Origin: Caecitellus pseudoparvulus
Lineage: Eukaryota; Bigyra: Bicosoecida
Assembly (NCBI GenBank): GCA_965644315.1
Contig: CBFFRQ010000042.1
Coordinates: 434,001-498,000 of the forward strand
Direction of reading: 5' to 3'
Length of the DNA: 64,000 bases
Below the pieces are notes generated by a model. The model saw only the letters and a program-made list of their open reading frames with translations, ran no database searches and was not told where the DNA came from. The translations under genes were made by a program, and so were the position numbers. Shown piece after piece: positions 19,505 to 33,400 of this stretch (position 1 is its first letter; each line of letters begins with the position of its first letter).

Positions 19505-19735
19505 TCACTCCGGGGCCGGTCCCTGCAGGCCGCTGGCGTGCTCCAGCACTTCCAGCGTGGACTCTAGCGCTTCCAGACGCTGGTCCAGGGTTGCCAGCTT
19601 GCTGCGCACAGACTGGTCGAATTGGTTCAGGAAGCCGACCAGCTCTTGCACCCCTAACTTAACCACTTCCACACGCTCCCGGCGGTACCATGCAGCCGAA
19701 ACACTGAACCCTGTTGGCCGGCTGGAGCCCGACAT
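19505..19735 (-). CDS. BRK1: SCAR/WAVE complex subunit BRK1 (HSPC300)
   Basis: This single-exon gene encodes 76 residues, almost exactly the 75 of human BRK1. After a short Ser-rich start, one long coiled coil follows: VVKLGVQELVGFLNQFDQSV then RSKLATLDQRLEALESTLEV. The segment FLNxFDxSxRSxLATLxxxLxALE is the family signature. BRK1 trimerises with the N-terminal helices of SCAR/WAVE and Abi in the five-subunit complex that relays Rac signals to Arp2/3 for branched actin. Its presence implies that the organism keeps the SCAR system and probably makes actin-driven protrusions or similar structures. It is convergent with the ferredoxin-like gene (55 bp between stops) and divergent from the HAD gene. 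Being so short, it would be easily missed by gene finders. Confidence 0.9.
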   Translation of the reverse strand: MSGSSRPTGFSVSAAWYRRERVEVVKLGVQELVGFLNQFDQSVRSKLATLDQRLEALESTLEVLEHASGLQGPAPE

Positions 19736-20113
19736 GACTGGCGTGCTCGTGTCGCTGCGACGGCGCTCCGGTGCTCTTCGTGAACCTCACAGGCCGCGTG
19801 ACAGGCCTTGGTGCTCTCAACTGCTACAGAGACCCAGAATTAGACCGTATGGGACAGCTTTTTCCGGCGTACAAGTCCCCTCACACGGACCTGCGATGCT
19901 GTGAGGAATGAATGCAGGAGGCGACTGCCTGGCCTTGGCTCGCAAGCAAGCAAGCGCACTCGAGGGGGGGGGCTGCGGAGTTGGCAACACAACGCCAACT
20001 GAGGTGAGGCGATATACATTTCTTGAGTGCTAAGTGCAGGCGGTGTTATGATTTCCTCCCTTCGTGATGGCGGTCGAGGCTGGCACTGCTGCAATCCTCG
20101 CAGGCTCGCCACC
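19736..20113. promoter_or_regulatory. Divergent promoter region, BRK1 and HAD gene
   Basis: The 378 bp separate two opposing starts. A weak AT-rich element (gatatacat, about 20010) lies roughly 100 bp before the HAD gene ATG. Short open frames here lack protein-like composition. Confidence 0.4.
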
Positions 20114-21311
20114 ATGCAGGCCGCTGCTCGAGCTGCAGGAAGCACAAGCCGCGCGTTGGGGTTGCTAAGGAAGTTGAACAAGCAAGATGCATCCGCTCTA
20201 CGGGATCAAGTCGGCTTCGCGTTCGACATTGATGGCGTTGTGGGTGCCGCGGTGATCGCCGGGCTTTGTGTACGAAACGCGAAACGCTGGTGGCCGCACT
20301 CGCGCGCAGCTTCTGAGGGGGGAGGGGGTCCTGGCAGGGGCGCCAGAAGCATTACAGCTCCTGCATGCATGTGGAATTCCCCACGTGTTCCTCACCAACG
20401 GTGGGGGGGTACTGGAGAGCGACAAGGCTGCCCAGCTCGCAGACGCGCTTGGAGTCCCAGTGGCGCCGGAGCAGGTCATCGTCTCGCACAGCCCCATGCG
20501 CCCGCTGGCGGAAAAGTACGCTGGCCAGAAAGTACTCGTCCTAGGCTGGCGTGATGTCAAAGGCGTGGCAGAAGCGTACGGCTTCGCGCCCGTCGTCACG
20601 GTGGACTGCCTGGCCTCGCATGACCCGACGGCGTACCCATTTATGTCGTGGCCTGACAAGCGCCTGCCCCCCAGCGTGGCTGATGCGCCCTTCGGAGCAG
20701 TGCTCATCATGCATGACCCCGTGCATTGGGCGCCCGACCTGCAGCTGGCCTTGGACGTCCTGCGAGGGGGGGACCCGCTCGGGTCTGGCACTGGCCAGGC
20801 AGTGCCACTGTACGCTTCCAACCCAGACTTTGTGTTCGCAGGGCGGCACCCAGTGCCTCGCTTCGCCCAGGGCGCCTTCACACAGACCCTTTCTTTCCTG
20901 TTCAAGCAGCTCACTGGGCAGGACCTCGCCATCACCCAGTACGGCAAGCCACATGCAGTGACCTTTGACTTCGCCCTGGAGCGGCTGCAGGCACAGGCAG
21001 GCGGCCCGCCACTGCAGCGCGTGTACATGGTGGGGGACAATCCCAAGGCGGACATTCGAGGCGCGAACTGGGCTGGGGACCCCTGGCGCAGCTTGCTGGT
21101 GTCCACCGGTGTGCACGGGGCACCTCGCGAAGCCTTCACAAGCCCAGCCTTGCAGGGCGGCTCACACCAGGAGCTTCTGCGCAGCACGCCAAGTTTGGCT
21201 ACGGATGGGGCTGGAAACGACGTGACAGACCCAGCGTCGGCAGTTGTGGCGGGTGTTTTGGATGCTGTCGTCGCTGGCTTGCAAGCGGGGGCGGTAGATG
21301 CGGAGCGGTGA
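20114..21311 (+). CDS. HDHD5: Mitochondrial HAD-superfamily protein, HDHD5/CECR5 family
   Basis: Exons 20114-20239 and 20310-21311 splice exactly inside HAD motif I to give FAFDIDGVLLRGEGVLAGAP, which establishes the intron. The protein has 375 residues. The start sits in an ideal context (cgccaccATGc) and opens a presequence-like stretch (MQAAARAAGSTSRALGLLRK). HAD motif I is DxDGV, motif II is the T in HVFLTNGGGVLES, motif III is the Lys in QYGKPHAVTFDFA, and motif IV is YMVGDNPKADIRGAN. The cap region contains VILSHSP-like IVSHSPMRPLAEKY and LIMHDPVHWAPDLQLALDVL, typical of the CECR5 group. Members are predicted mitochondrial phosphohydrolases whose substrate is not established. The gene ends 53 bp from the convergent uS5m stop. 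Confidence 0.9.
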
Positions 21312-21363
21312 CAGCGCCATGTTAGATGCTGCATTTGACACCCTGCGCGGGCCATGCAGCGCT

Positions 21364-22795
21364 CTACCTCATGTTGGGGCGGTCATTGTACTTGACTCCC
21401 ACAAAGTTGGGGCCCCGCTGGGGCTGGGGGTACCTGTTGCGGGGGTTGAAGCGGTCCTCCCCCATGGGTACGTACCGCAGGCCGCGCTTGGTGGCCTCGC
21501 GCTCGAAGGTGTTCATGTAGTTGAAGGCGTTGAAGATGGCTTGGATGACGGTGTAGGGGTTCTTGTGCTTGGCGCCCGTGACCTTGGCTGAGTAGTACTT
21601 GACGCCGATGAAGTCCATGACGTGGGACAGGAGCCAGCTGGCCGTGCCGTCAAAGGCAGGCGGCCGGGATCGCATAATGCACAGGACGTTGTTCTTGCGC
21701 CCCACCAGGTCGTGCACCAGCTGCCCCTGGTACGTGGACACGTGGATGGCGTCCGCAATGCCCCGGTCGATGGCTTGCTGCACGGCCTTCTCCGCGTCGG
21801 CATGCTTGCCCACGCCGTAGCCGATGCCGCCGGCATGGTTGCCGACGAGCACCAGGGCCTGGGACGAGTTGGCAATGCCGCCGCTGGTGACGTTGGCAGT
21901 CTGCGAGATGTCCAGCACGACAGACGCCCAGTCGTGGATGGGGCGGTTGGTCACTGGCGCAGGGTCCATGAAGATGGACTTCAGGCGCCGCCGCTCCTTG
22001 TCCAGCTCCTGCTCCAGCGGCGTCATGGTGGCGTACACGGGCGAGGGTGGGCGCACGGCGCTGCCGCCGGCCTCCTCCCTCAAGTCTGCGTCGTCCCGCA
22101 TCCAGGAGGACGTCAGCCCCTCGCCGTCGCCGTACACCACCCGCCCCTCAGCCATGTCATCCATGACTGAGCGGGGAATGGAGGCAATATCGTCGCCAAA
22201 CATAGGAGACGGCATGCCCTCCTCGTCGTGCGAATCGTAGGCAGTCTCGTCCACGAGGTGCGTGCCAGCTGGCGCCTCTTCGGGCACTCGCGTGACCAGC
22301 TCGGCCATGGGGTCAGCCGAGCCAGGCGTCCGGGGTGCACCCACCGAGGGGTCTCGCAGCTTCACTGCCCGGAAAGCCAGGCTGTCGTGGCCTGTTGCTG
22401 TCAGCTTGCTCCTTGACTGTGCCAGTGCCTGTGCTGGGCTGGCATCTCCATATTCCGCAGCCCACACGGCCTTCCAGTCCTGCTCTCGCAGCGCTGCAGC
22501 GTTGGCGGCAGGGAGGTTGAACACCTTGTCAAAGTGGGCGCGAGTCACGCCCGGGTGGATGCCTGGTGCAGCCTTGCTGCTCTTCTGCCGAGCACAACCA
22601 GGCAGGCCCAGGCCAGAACTGCCAGCCGCGACGGCGGGGGCCCTGCAGCGGCGCCAGGGGAGGGTTCAGGCAAGGCACGCAATGCTGGCATGGGTGAAGC
22701 ATGTACACGTACAGGGACGAGGCAGCAATGCTCCCAGAGGCGCTCAGGGCACGGCTGGAGAGCTGTGCGGCCTGCGGACGTGCGGAATTACTCAT
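21364..22795 (-). CDS. MRPS5: Mitochondrial small-subunit ribosomal protein uS5m
   Basis: The main exon (22584-21364) has no ATG at its start, so an upstream exon is needed. The best join is 22795-22709, a presequence-like peptide (MSNSARPQAAQLSSRALSAS and on), through a GTGTAC donor; an alternative GTACGT donor lies 4 bp upstream in the gene's direction. The result is about 435 residues. The S5 double-stranded-RNA-binding fold is seen in TANVTSGGIANSSQALVLVG and GGIGYGVGKHADAEKAVQQA, and the C-terminal S5 domain in VLCIMRSRPPAFDG and NPYTVIQAIFNAFNYM. These correspond to the bacterial uS5 elements RFxALVVVGDGxGxVGxGxGKA and NPxNVVRAT. A long acidic N-terminal extension and a short basic tail are mitochondrial-type additions. 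The protein works in mRNA entry and decoding fidelity in the mitoribosome. Confidence 0.88.
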
Positions 22796-23160
22796 GCTCA
22801 GGCGGCACTCAGGCGGGCGCGGTGTGCAGTCTGAACGCACCCGGTGCAGGGCAGGCTTAGCAGCTGACGTGATGCGGTGCATGATGCAGGTGGTTAGGCT
22901 CTGCGCACACCACACTCAGCCTCTGAAGACAGCGGCCGCAAGCCGCCACAAGCAGCTCGGGCTCTGGCTGCAGCTACAAAGTCGCAGGTGTGTGGCAAAG
23001 GGGGGGCTCCTCTGAAGGCGAAGCAGGCAGCAATTGCATGCAAAATTTGACCATCTACCCTCACGGTGATGCCTGGCTGCTCGTTTCACTGCCCTGAGTG
23101 CCGTGTGCACGACCCCGTTCGAAGGGGGGTGGCTGCCACTCACACCTCCCTGCAGCTGGC
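22796..23160. promoter_or_regulatory. Divergent promoter region, uS5m and lectin genes
   Basis: A 365-bp gap between opposing starts. The minus-strand frame of the uS5m leader exon stays open into it with a further in-frame ATG (MHRITSAAKPALHR), so the presequence may begin up to about 90 bp upstream of the annotated start. Nothing else was found. Confidence 0.4.
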
Positions 23161-25317
<2,157 letters not shown>

Positions 25318-25358
25318 AGCGTGCTGCCCCTCGGGCGCAGCACAGCTGACCACAGCCC

Positions 25359-28300
25359 TTAATGCAGTGTATCATGTTCACTGACGTCACTCAAGTCATC
25401 CTCCTCCACCATACTGTCGTCAAACCCTAGCTGTGCGGCCAGGGACTCCTCCTGTGGAGTGGCTGTTGCTGGCTCTGCGGCCGATCCGGTAGCAGCTTGG
25501 CTTGTTGTCGGTTCGCCCTCGCGCACATCCGCCCAGACATGCTGCCGTGGCGCGTTGAATGGAGCACTTTGCCCCTCTGGCCGTGGGCGTCTAGCTGGCG
25601 GGGCGCCTGGCCCTGCGTCGTGGTCCTCCTCCGCCAACACCTCTGCAAGGGTGCTGCTGCCACCGCCACTCAGGCCAAACCCTACAGTGGGGGGGAACCC
25701 CGGCAATGGTTGCTCCGGGGCAGGTTCTCCTGTTGGTGACGCGGACGGGGCCGGGCTGGGCCGTTCCTCACTCACAGCGCTGTCGCCGCTTCCTGCCTCG
25801 CTGGACCGCCCACTGTCCAGCTCCTCCTCGTGCACAGAGCGGGACTGCTGGCTGCGAATTGACCCATCGCGGGCAGTTGCAGCGGCCTCGCTGCCTTCCA
25901 CAGGTGAAGTGGGAGCTGCCTGCAGTGGTGCGGGCTCAGGTGCTGGCGTGAGGCTGGCCTCACCAACGGCACCTCGCTGGTCCTGAGGCGTGACGGGCTC
26001 TGACCATGCGTCAGACTCCTCGCTGCCTTCAACAGAGTCCAAAGCTTCAGCGTCTAGCGGCACGCTCTCCATGGCGCCAACTTCGGGGGACTGGTCTGGA
26101 GCCATGTCTGGGGTTGGTGCGCCCGGGGCATCCGCCCAGGCACGCGCCACTGCCGGGCTTCTGCTGTCCGGAGGGAAGAAGGATGCAGCTGTGGCAGGCC
26201 TGCTGGACTCGACGCTGCCCAACGACTCGCTGGATGCCACGCGGTCGGCAGTTGGGCCGTCTGGCGTGCTGAGCTGCGAGTCTGTGGAGGCGTGCGAGGG
26301 TGCAGTGTGCCGGTGCGGCGAGGTGTGGGGGAAAGCCTCTGGCTGCATGGGACCCTGGAACCGGATGCCGGTTGGCGACGGCGAGACAATGTGCCGCTGA
26401 GGCGTGTGCGCTGCCCCGCTGGATGTGTGGAGCGTTGCCTCAGGTGGCGGGGTGTGCGCCGCCCTCGCAAGGGCTGCCGCCTGGCTGACCCGAGCTGGCG
26501 GTCTGGGGCTGTTGAAGGGCAGCGGGACCTGCTTGGCGCGGCGCCCAACAGGCGCGACACGGACACCGGGCAGCGCCCCCCCCACCACCAGGCGCGCAGG
26601 GCCACCCTCCGCAGACACGGCGCCTTCCTCTGCACTGCGTGCAGCCTGGATGCTGGCCATGGCAGCCTCCCACACCAGCGACGCGGCAGGTGTGCCAGTA
26701 GGCGGAGAGGGAGGCATTCCCTCGCGCACGTCTCCGCCGTCTCCTGCTGGGCAGTGCCTCGCCGTGATGACGTTGGCTGCGTGTTCCAGGAGTGGCATCA
26801 GCGATGCCGCCGGCTCTGCCACGGTTCGCGCAGCTGCTGTGCGTGCTGCGGCCTCCGCCACTGCCTGCCTGAACAGACCCGCCTCCACGCCAGCTGGGTG
26901 CCAGTCCTCTGGCAGAGCAGGCATGTTGTCGGGATCCTGCTCGTCGCGTTGCAGGTCACGCTCTGGTACACGCCACCAGTCTCCCTGCAGAGCTCCCTCT
27001 TTCTGGGCCAGCTGCCTACCAAGGTGGGCTCTAGCGGAAGCTACTGCTTGCTCAGTGAGGGCTGCCACCCTGGCGTCCACCCCAGCGGCAGCGGCTCTCA
27101 CAGCGGCGGGTGTGTGGTGGAACTGCGACACAATCCAGGGGCGGAGAGGCGCCAAGGGGCGCTTGAAGGGCGCCTTGCGGCCATCTATACCGAGGAATGC
27201 TGCTTCATCGGCGCCTGGAACCGCGTCATGGAACGCTGCGGCCTCCGGGTAGCGCCGAGCATCAGAGGCTTCCACCACGCTCTCCACGTGGCGGGCACAA
27301 GCCGCCTGCACCTCCCCAGGCTGCACGTCCCACGCCCCTGTCGTCTGCAAGTCAAGGGGGTTCGCTGCACTGCCCACTGCATCTGCATGGGCTCGGCGCC
27401 ACCACCTTGCAGCCACGCTGGCAGCGCGGCGCTCAGCAGCCGCCGCTGCCGCCTGCACTTCTGCCTCCAGCCCACGCACAACCAGGTGTGTGGGGACAAA
27501 TGCCGCTGATGGAGCATTTGCGCGTTCTGCGGCTTCTGCAGCTGCGAGGGCTTGCAGCTCGGCAGCGTGCTGTCGAGTCATCGTCAGGTAGTGTGCCGTC
27601 AGTGCCTCCACTGCTGACGGGTCTCGCCAGTCCAAGTGCGGCAGCAGTGCCGAAGACAGGCGTGCTCGCCGCAAGGCTGCTGTTCGCTGGACTCGCTCGA
27701 TGAGAGCCTCGTGCTGGATGCGGGTGGAGGTGAGGCGGGCCTGCAGCCGCGCCGCTCGCTGCTGGTGAGACGCGATGAGGGCAGCCACCTCAGCCGCGCG
27801 GTGCTGCCGCGCGTGCCCCGTGAAGGCCCGAAGGCCTCGATCCAGCTGCCCTCGATACCAGCGCTGGAAGAGGGAAGCTAGAATGTACGCGCGGGCCATG
27901 CTTGACGCCAGCACGAGCTGCTTGCGCGCGGCAGCTGCGGCTGTGCGTGCAGCTGCAGCCGCTGCCTCACGCGTGACCCTTGCCTCCACGGCATCAGCTC
28001 GCGCTGTGGCTGTGGCGGCGTCAGCCACTGCCACACGGGCATCTGCAGTCAAGTTGTCCCGCCGCAGGCTGTCAATGGTGCCTTGCAGCTGCCTGCGCTC
28101 TGCGGCGTGAGCTGCCAGCAGTCCGTCCAGTCGCACCTGCAGCTGAGCCTGCGCCTGGCTGACAGCGGTAGCCATCTCACGACGTGAGGTCTTGAGCTCA
28201 GTTCGGGCACGTGCAGCTGCTGCCGACGCGTCAGCAGCCGCTGCTCGCGCCGCCTCCGCTTCAGCCTCCAACTTCGCGTTGCGCCGAACCGCCTCCAACA

Positions 28301-29896
28301 ACGCCGACATCTGGTCGGCACTGTCATCGCCTTGGCGCACCAAGGCCTCTGGAGCTGGCCCGGCACTGCTTTGGGCATGTTTTTCCCGTTCCTCTGCGAG
28401 CTGGGCCTGGAGCAGCGACACTTGAGCACGCAAGGCTGCGATTTCTTCCTGCTGAGCTGTGTCAGGGGTCGGCACCGGCGACGTGGTCGGCCTTTCACCG
28501 TGCAGCCCCTTCTGCCCTTGCAGGATCCGCTCTCGCTCCGCAGTCACTGCGGCCAGGACCTCCCCTGCCTCTGCCTCGTGTCGTGCGGCCCGCTGGGCGG
28601 CCAGGGTGGACGGCAGGTCCAGCCCAATGTGCCTGCGCTTGGCATGGGCGTCTAGGTGGGCCAGGCTCGTGAACACCTTGCGGCAGTGTGGGCAGGCGTG
28701 CGCCGGCACGGCTGCATGAGCCACACCGGCCTCCCAGTCCACGCCCACGCGAAGGCTGCATGCGCCGCCTGCCCCCGGCCCACCAGCCTGGGCGCCGGTG
28801 GGCACCGCCGCCACTGCTCCTGAGCCTGGTGGGTGCCCACCCCCCGCAGGCACAGCAGTGTGTCCCCCAAGCGGGCTGGCCAGTGGCGCCGTCGTGAGGG
28901 CTGCCTCTTGCGCTGCCAGGCGCCTGTACGCGCTGGTGATGTACGCCGCCACGGCGCCCTCCACGGCCGGGGCAGAAGTGCCGCTGGCTGTGACTGCCGC
29001 CTGCAGCATGCGGTGCATGCGCGCGAGGGTTTCACGGTGGTGGGCCAGCTCCTCGCGCAAGTTCTGCGCAAGTGCCTCTGCATGGCTGGACGCCGCTGCC
29101 GCCTGCGCCTGTGCTCGGCCGGCGTCCTCCAGCACGCCCTGCTGTTCGCTGACGGCCCTGGCGAGCATGGCAGCGTCCCTCATGCTGGTTTCTGCAGCCA
29201 GCTGCAGCAGGCGGGTGAAGTGCAGCCGCCAGGTTGGTGTTGCGCGCGCCAGCTCCCCAGCGCTGACCCTCGCCAGCGCCAGCGCCGGCAGGAGGCGGCG
29301 AAGAACACGGCGCCCACTGCTGTTCCACGGGGCGCTGCGCAGGGCAGGGGCATGGTCACTCGTGCTGGCCGCCGGCTGAGTGGATAGGCACTGCTCCAGC
29401 GTCAGGCGGTTCAGGCTGGCCCAGTCGGGGCGCCCACGCCGAGCTGCGAAGGGCGGGTATAGCCTGCCAATGGCCTCGCCCCCCAAATGCCCGTGGGCAG
29501 CGGCCAGGCCCACTTCAATGGCCGGGGGGACCTCGCTGAGGGGCGCCTCTTGGGCAGGCGGGCTCGCTTCCAGCACAGGCCTGGTGCGGCAAGGCACTCT
29601 CCCAGCCACGGCGTGGCTGGCATTGACTTCCGCGGACTGCTGCAGCGGCGACGGGCGGCCCTGTACGAGCAAGTGCGGAGGGTCAAGGCTGGAATGTGCT
29701 GCCAGAATCAGTGCTGGTGGGCTGGTAGTTTGCTCCTTGACGTCCACCTCCGCTGCGAGGGTGCGGCGGCAAGGGTGCCTGGGCATCGTAACGGCAGCTG
29801 CCATGGCATTGACCTACGCGAGGAGGGCCCTGTTTGACCCCAAGCCGTCTCGTCATCGCCATCTTCAATGAACTCATCCAAAGAGAGGAACTGCAT
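25359..29896 (-). CDS. DZIP1 (Iguana)-like ciliary zinc-finger coiled-coil protein
   Basis: Proposed exons are 29896-29818 and 29752-25359 (65-nt intron, donor GTAGGT, phase matched), giving about 1490 residues; without the join the large exon alone is open from 29804. The upstream frame continues open past 29896, so the true start may be further out. Early in exon 2, YPPFAARRGRPDWASLNRL resembles the Dzip-like N-terminal domain, and a helical segment leads to one C2H2 finger, CPHCRKVFTSLAHLDAH plus KRRHIG (about 28620-28700), as in DZIP1 and DZIP1L. Long Ala/Arg/Glu coiled coils follow, and the last 450 residues are Pro/Ser-rich and disordered. DZIP1 proteins act at the basal body and transition zone in cilium assembly. 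The size exceeds the roughly 870 residues of vertebrate DZIP1. Confidence 0.65.
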
Positions 29897-30435
29897 GATA
29901 AGGGGCTGCAGATATCCCGCAAAAGGCACGGGGGAGCCTGCTATGGCTTGCCTGGCGTTTCGTCGAGAGGACTGAAACGCTGCTTCCTTCAGACCTGCCG
30001 ACGCACATGCACGGCACGCAAACCGAGCTCAGCGCCCAAGCATCAAGGGATAAAGTAATACACATGTAGGGGGGGGATGCAATTTGTTGCGTGCGATGGT
30101 GTTACGTTGTCTGACTCAGGCAGCGTCTGGCATCTGGCTCACATGTTGCCCTGGCCATCTGTAGTGGTCCATACAGCCTGAGCAGAAGTCCGGAAGCAAG
30201 GCTATCACGTCTCCACTGCCCACTCCGATTCGAATAAGGGCCGTCTCTCCTCTTTGCGGTGCGTGCAAGACTTGCCCGGCCGATCGAGCCATTCTCACAA
30301 AAGGCAGACTACCCACAAATGCCATCCCAGGAGCAGATTTTATGCGAATGGACTCATGCGGAATGAATCTGGAGGGTGGTGGGACTGGTTTCCTTTGGCA
30401 GCACGGAAAGGCAGCGTTGTCTGCGGAAATTGGTC
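29897..30435. promoter_or_regulatory. Divergent intergenic region, DZIP1-like and GH20-EEP genes
   Basis: This 539-bp region separates opposing starts. The part next to 29896 stays open in the DZIP1-like frame (AIAGSPVPFAGYLQPLI) and may be additional coding sequence or leader. The middle contains a G8 run at about 30068-30076 and an AT-rich patch (ataaagtaatacacat, near 30050). A 69-codon minus-strand frame at 30116-30325 is not supported by any recognisable motif. Confidence 0.45.
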
Positions 30436-33400
30436 ATGTCCTCGGCCACCGCGCCGGAGGCGCGCTCCCACGAGGAGGAGAAAGTGATCGTCCCAACGGG
30501 AACGGTGAAGGCGTGTTTATTAGTGTGCCTCATGGCATCTGCAGTCCTCTCTGCGGTGTTCTCCCCCTCCCTGACTGTGCATAGTTCAGTGGTGCTGGGC
30601 TGGATTTCTTCGTCAAATCCCGCGCCAGGGTCAGGGGGCAGTGCTTCGCTGCAGGTGCAGTGCGCGCTGAAAGTCGCGCCTGCACCTATATTTGTCGTGC
30701 CTGGTGATGCGAATGGACTAGCCTTCGTGACACCCGTGAGCCCTCCATCTGCACCAAAGCCTCTGGATGCCAGCGAATTCTCGCAGTGGCAAACCAGCGA
30801 CTGGCCCACTCCTGTGCCACACCTCAGCCCCACGACGTGGTGGGGTCCGGGGGACATTCTCCCAGCGCCCAGGTACATGAACATCTCATCGTCCCTGCAG
30901 CCGCCCTCTGCGGCCATTCCCACTCTGGAAGAAACACTTTACGGCGAGCTAGGGGAGCAGCTGTACAGGCAACGGGACATCCCGCAGGTGAATGCCCTGG
31001 CGCAAGACTTTACCTTCCAACTCCTGCAGCCAGAAACCGAAACGCGACAAGGGCTGGCCCCTGAAGAGGTGCTGGCGCTGCACCGCATCTTCGCGACGCA
31101 CTGCTCCAGCCTCGTGGCGTCCAACGTGACGATGCTGCCATCCACGGAGCAAGACAACGCGGCCCCCCACAAGCCACCTCCCGGCCTGCCCTTGCACTGC
31201 ACTGCTGAACGAGCAGCTCGAACACATGCCATCATGGCTGGTTGGGCAGGCGGCCTCCCGCGAGACTGGGCTTCGGTGCTGGAGAGCGAAGTGGGCGGCG
31301 CAGGCGGCGCGCCGCATTGCGTCCCCGTGTCTCTCACGCAGCACAGCAGCATCGACGTGTCTGTGCTTGAGCCCACCCTCACCCCGGCATCAAGCAGCCC
31401 CTCTCCCCTGCAGGCTCTGCTGGGCACGAGCGAGTACGTTGTGGGGGATTCCACGCGGGCGGTACGGGGAGCGGCAGCCCCTGGCGGGGCTGCGTCGGTG
31501 TTCTGGCGCAGCTCCGTCGTACCTGGCCCAGAGGCTCCCGAGCAGTACTCCTTGCACCTCAGCAGCGCCAAAACGCCTGCCCTGCACCGCGTCGCTGCGA
31601 GCATTCGGGCAGCGCTGGAAGGCAGCGCCCCCCTGCCAGCAATTGGCCCGGCCGACCACCATGGCGCCACATTTGGGCGCCGCTTCAACTGCTCTGGGTA
31701 CATGACCCATGCCAGCGAAGAGGAGTGCGCAGGGCCCGCACTGGAGAACATGGATTCGTGGCTTGCCTCCATCCCCCGCCCAACTGCAAGCGCCGCCATA
31801 CTCGCGCAGTCCGTGTGGGGAGTGCCTCGTGGCCTGGCTTCCCTTCTCGGACTTGCCCGCGGCGCTGACGGCGTCATGTGGATGGATGCGGCGACGGTGC
31901 ATGATATCCCGCGCACACCATGGCGGGGCCTGTTGCTGGACACGGCCCGCCACTTCCACAGCATTGACAGCATCCAGCGCACCTTGCGAGCCATGGCGTC
32001 CGCCAAGATGAACGTCTTCCACTGGCACATCTCAGACGCGCAGAGCTTCCCCCTGCCCTTAGCTTTGGAGGATGCAGACGGCGTCAGACTGACAGGCGCC
32101 GCCCTCTTGCGATACTTGGAGGAAGCTGGAACAGCAGCCCAGCTGCACGGCAGGGTGCTCAGCAGCTCAGAGTCCTTGACCGGGGCGTTTGTGGCACCCT
32201 TCAGGCCTCACCAGGTTTACCACCGTGAGGACGTGCGCTCCATTGTGCGCTATGCAGCATCGCTGGGGATCAGGGTCCTCCCTGAAGTGGACACACCAGC
32301 CCACACTGCGTCGTGGGTGTGGGCGCTGGCGAACGCCGGTGCAGCCACACCCAGCCGCAGCGCTTCCTCCTGGCTGGCCTGGGAGCAATCTCTGGGCAAG
32401 GGCACCACAGGGCACGACGCTGTCGGTGGGCACAACAAGCTTCCATGGCGCACCACCCCGGGCCTCGTGCCGCGAGAAGCAGCGGCCGGCTGGGCCACGA
32501 TCAGCACAGTCGGCGTCGTGTCTCCTTGTCATGGACTCGGATCACCGAGTGTAGCTATCCCACCCAATGCTCCCTCGATCAACATCGTGAACAAGTACGC
32601 CCTGGATGTCACTGCGAATGCGACGTATCCCATCCTTGACGCAGTGCTAGGCGCTGTGTTGGCGGAGTTTCCAGACACGCACATGCACTGGGGTGGTGAT
32701 GAAGTGGTGCAGGAGTGCTGGACGCAGAACGCTGACATGATGGAGTGGGTCGCCCGGCATGCGTCCGCGCTCGGGGTGGCGGAGGCAGGGGCAGGGTACA
32801 TGGACGAGCGCGCGGCTGTGAAGGGGCTGCTGGCGCGGCATGCGTGGCACGTTTCGCAGCTCATCGTGGGGGCAGGCAAGGTGCCAGTGGTTTGGCAGGG
32901 CACCTTTGACACTCTAGGCGACACACACACGCGGCTTCAAGAAGGTTTGGCTTCGGGCGATCCTGCAAGGGTTTTCGACGGGTCACACATGCCATCCCTG
33001 CATGCGGAGGCGGCGGGAGATAAAGTGCCATTTGCAGAGGCCGGCATGCCACCCTTCTCCGTCATACAACCATGGAAATGCTGGAGCGGGCTGGATCGAC
33101 AGGCCATAGTTTCGGCTGCCGCTTCATCATCACGCATGGCATCGACGCGGAACAGCTGCTGGTACCTGGACTGGTCTTCGCCGTTCACAGAGATGCACTC
33201 CCACGACATCTGGTCAAGGTTTTCCGGTGGAGGCGATGCGACCGTTTCTGCTGGGTATCGTCGTTTGCAGCCAAGTGGAGATCCGTTGGTCGGATGGGAG
33301 ACCTCCAAGGTGCGAAGTGGCATCATCGGTGGGGAAGCTTCGATGTGGAGCGAGGGCATCATTGGGGCTAACCTTCACTGTCGCATTTGGCCCCGGGCGC

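Noticed and set aside
19738-19909. Short plus-strand frame beside BRK1
   Set aside because: Arg/Pro-rich with no motif; the region is better explained as a divergent promoter.
26292-27509. 405-codon plus-strand frame
   Set aside because: It is antisense to the disordered part of the DZIP1-like gene and rich in Cys/Arg/His, typical of out-of-frame GC-rich sequence.
30116-30325. 69-codon minus-strand frame in the gap before the GH20 gene
   Set aside because: It has two Cys in a CSGC pattern but no partner pair, no splice support and no recognisable family.
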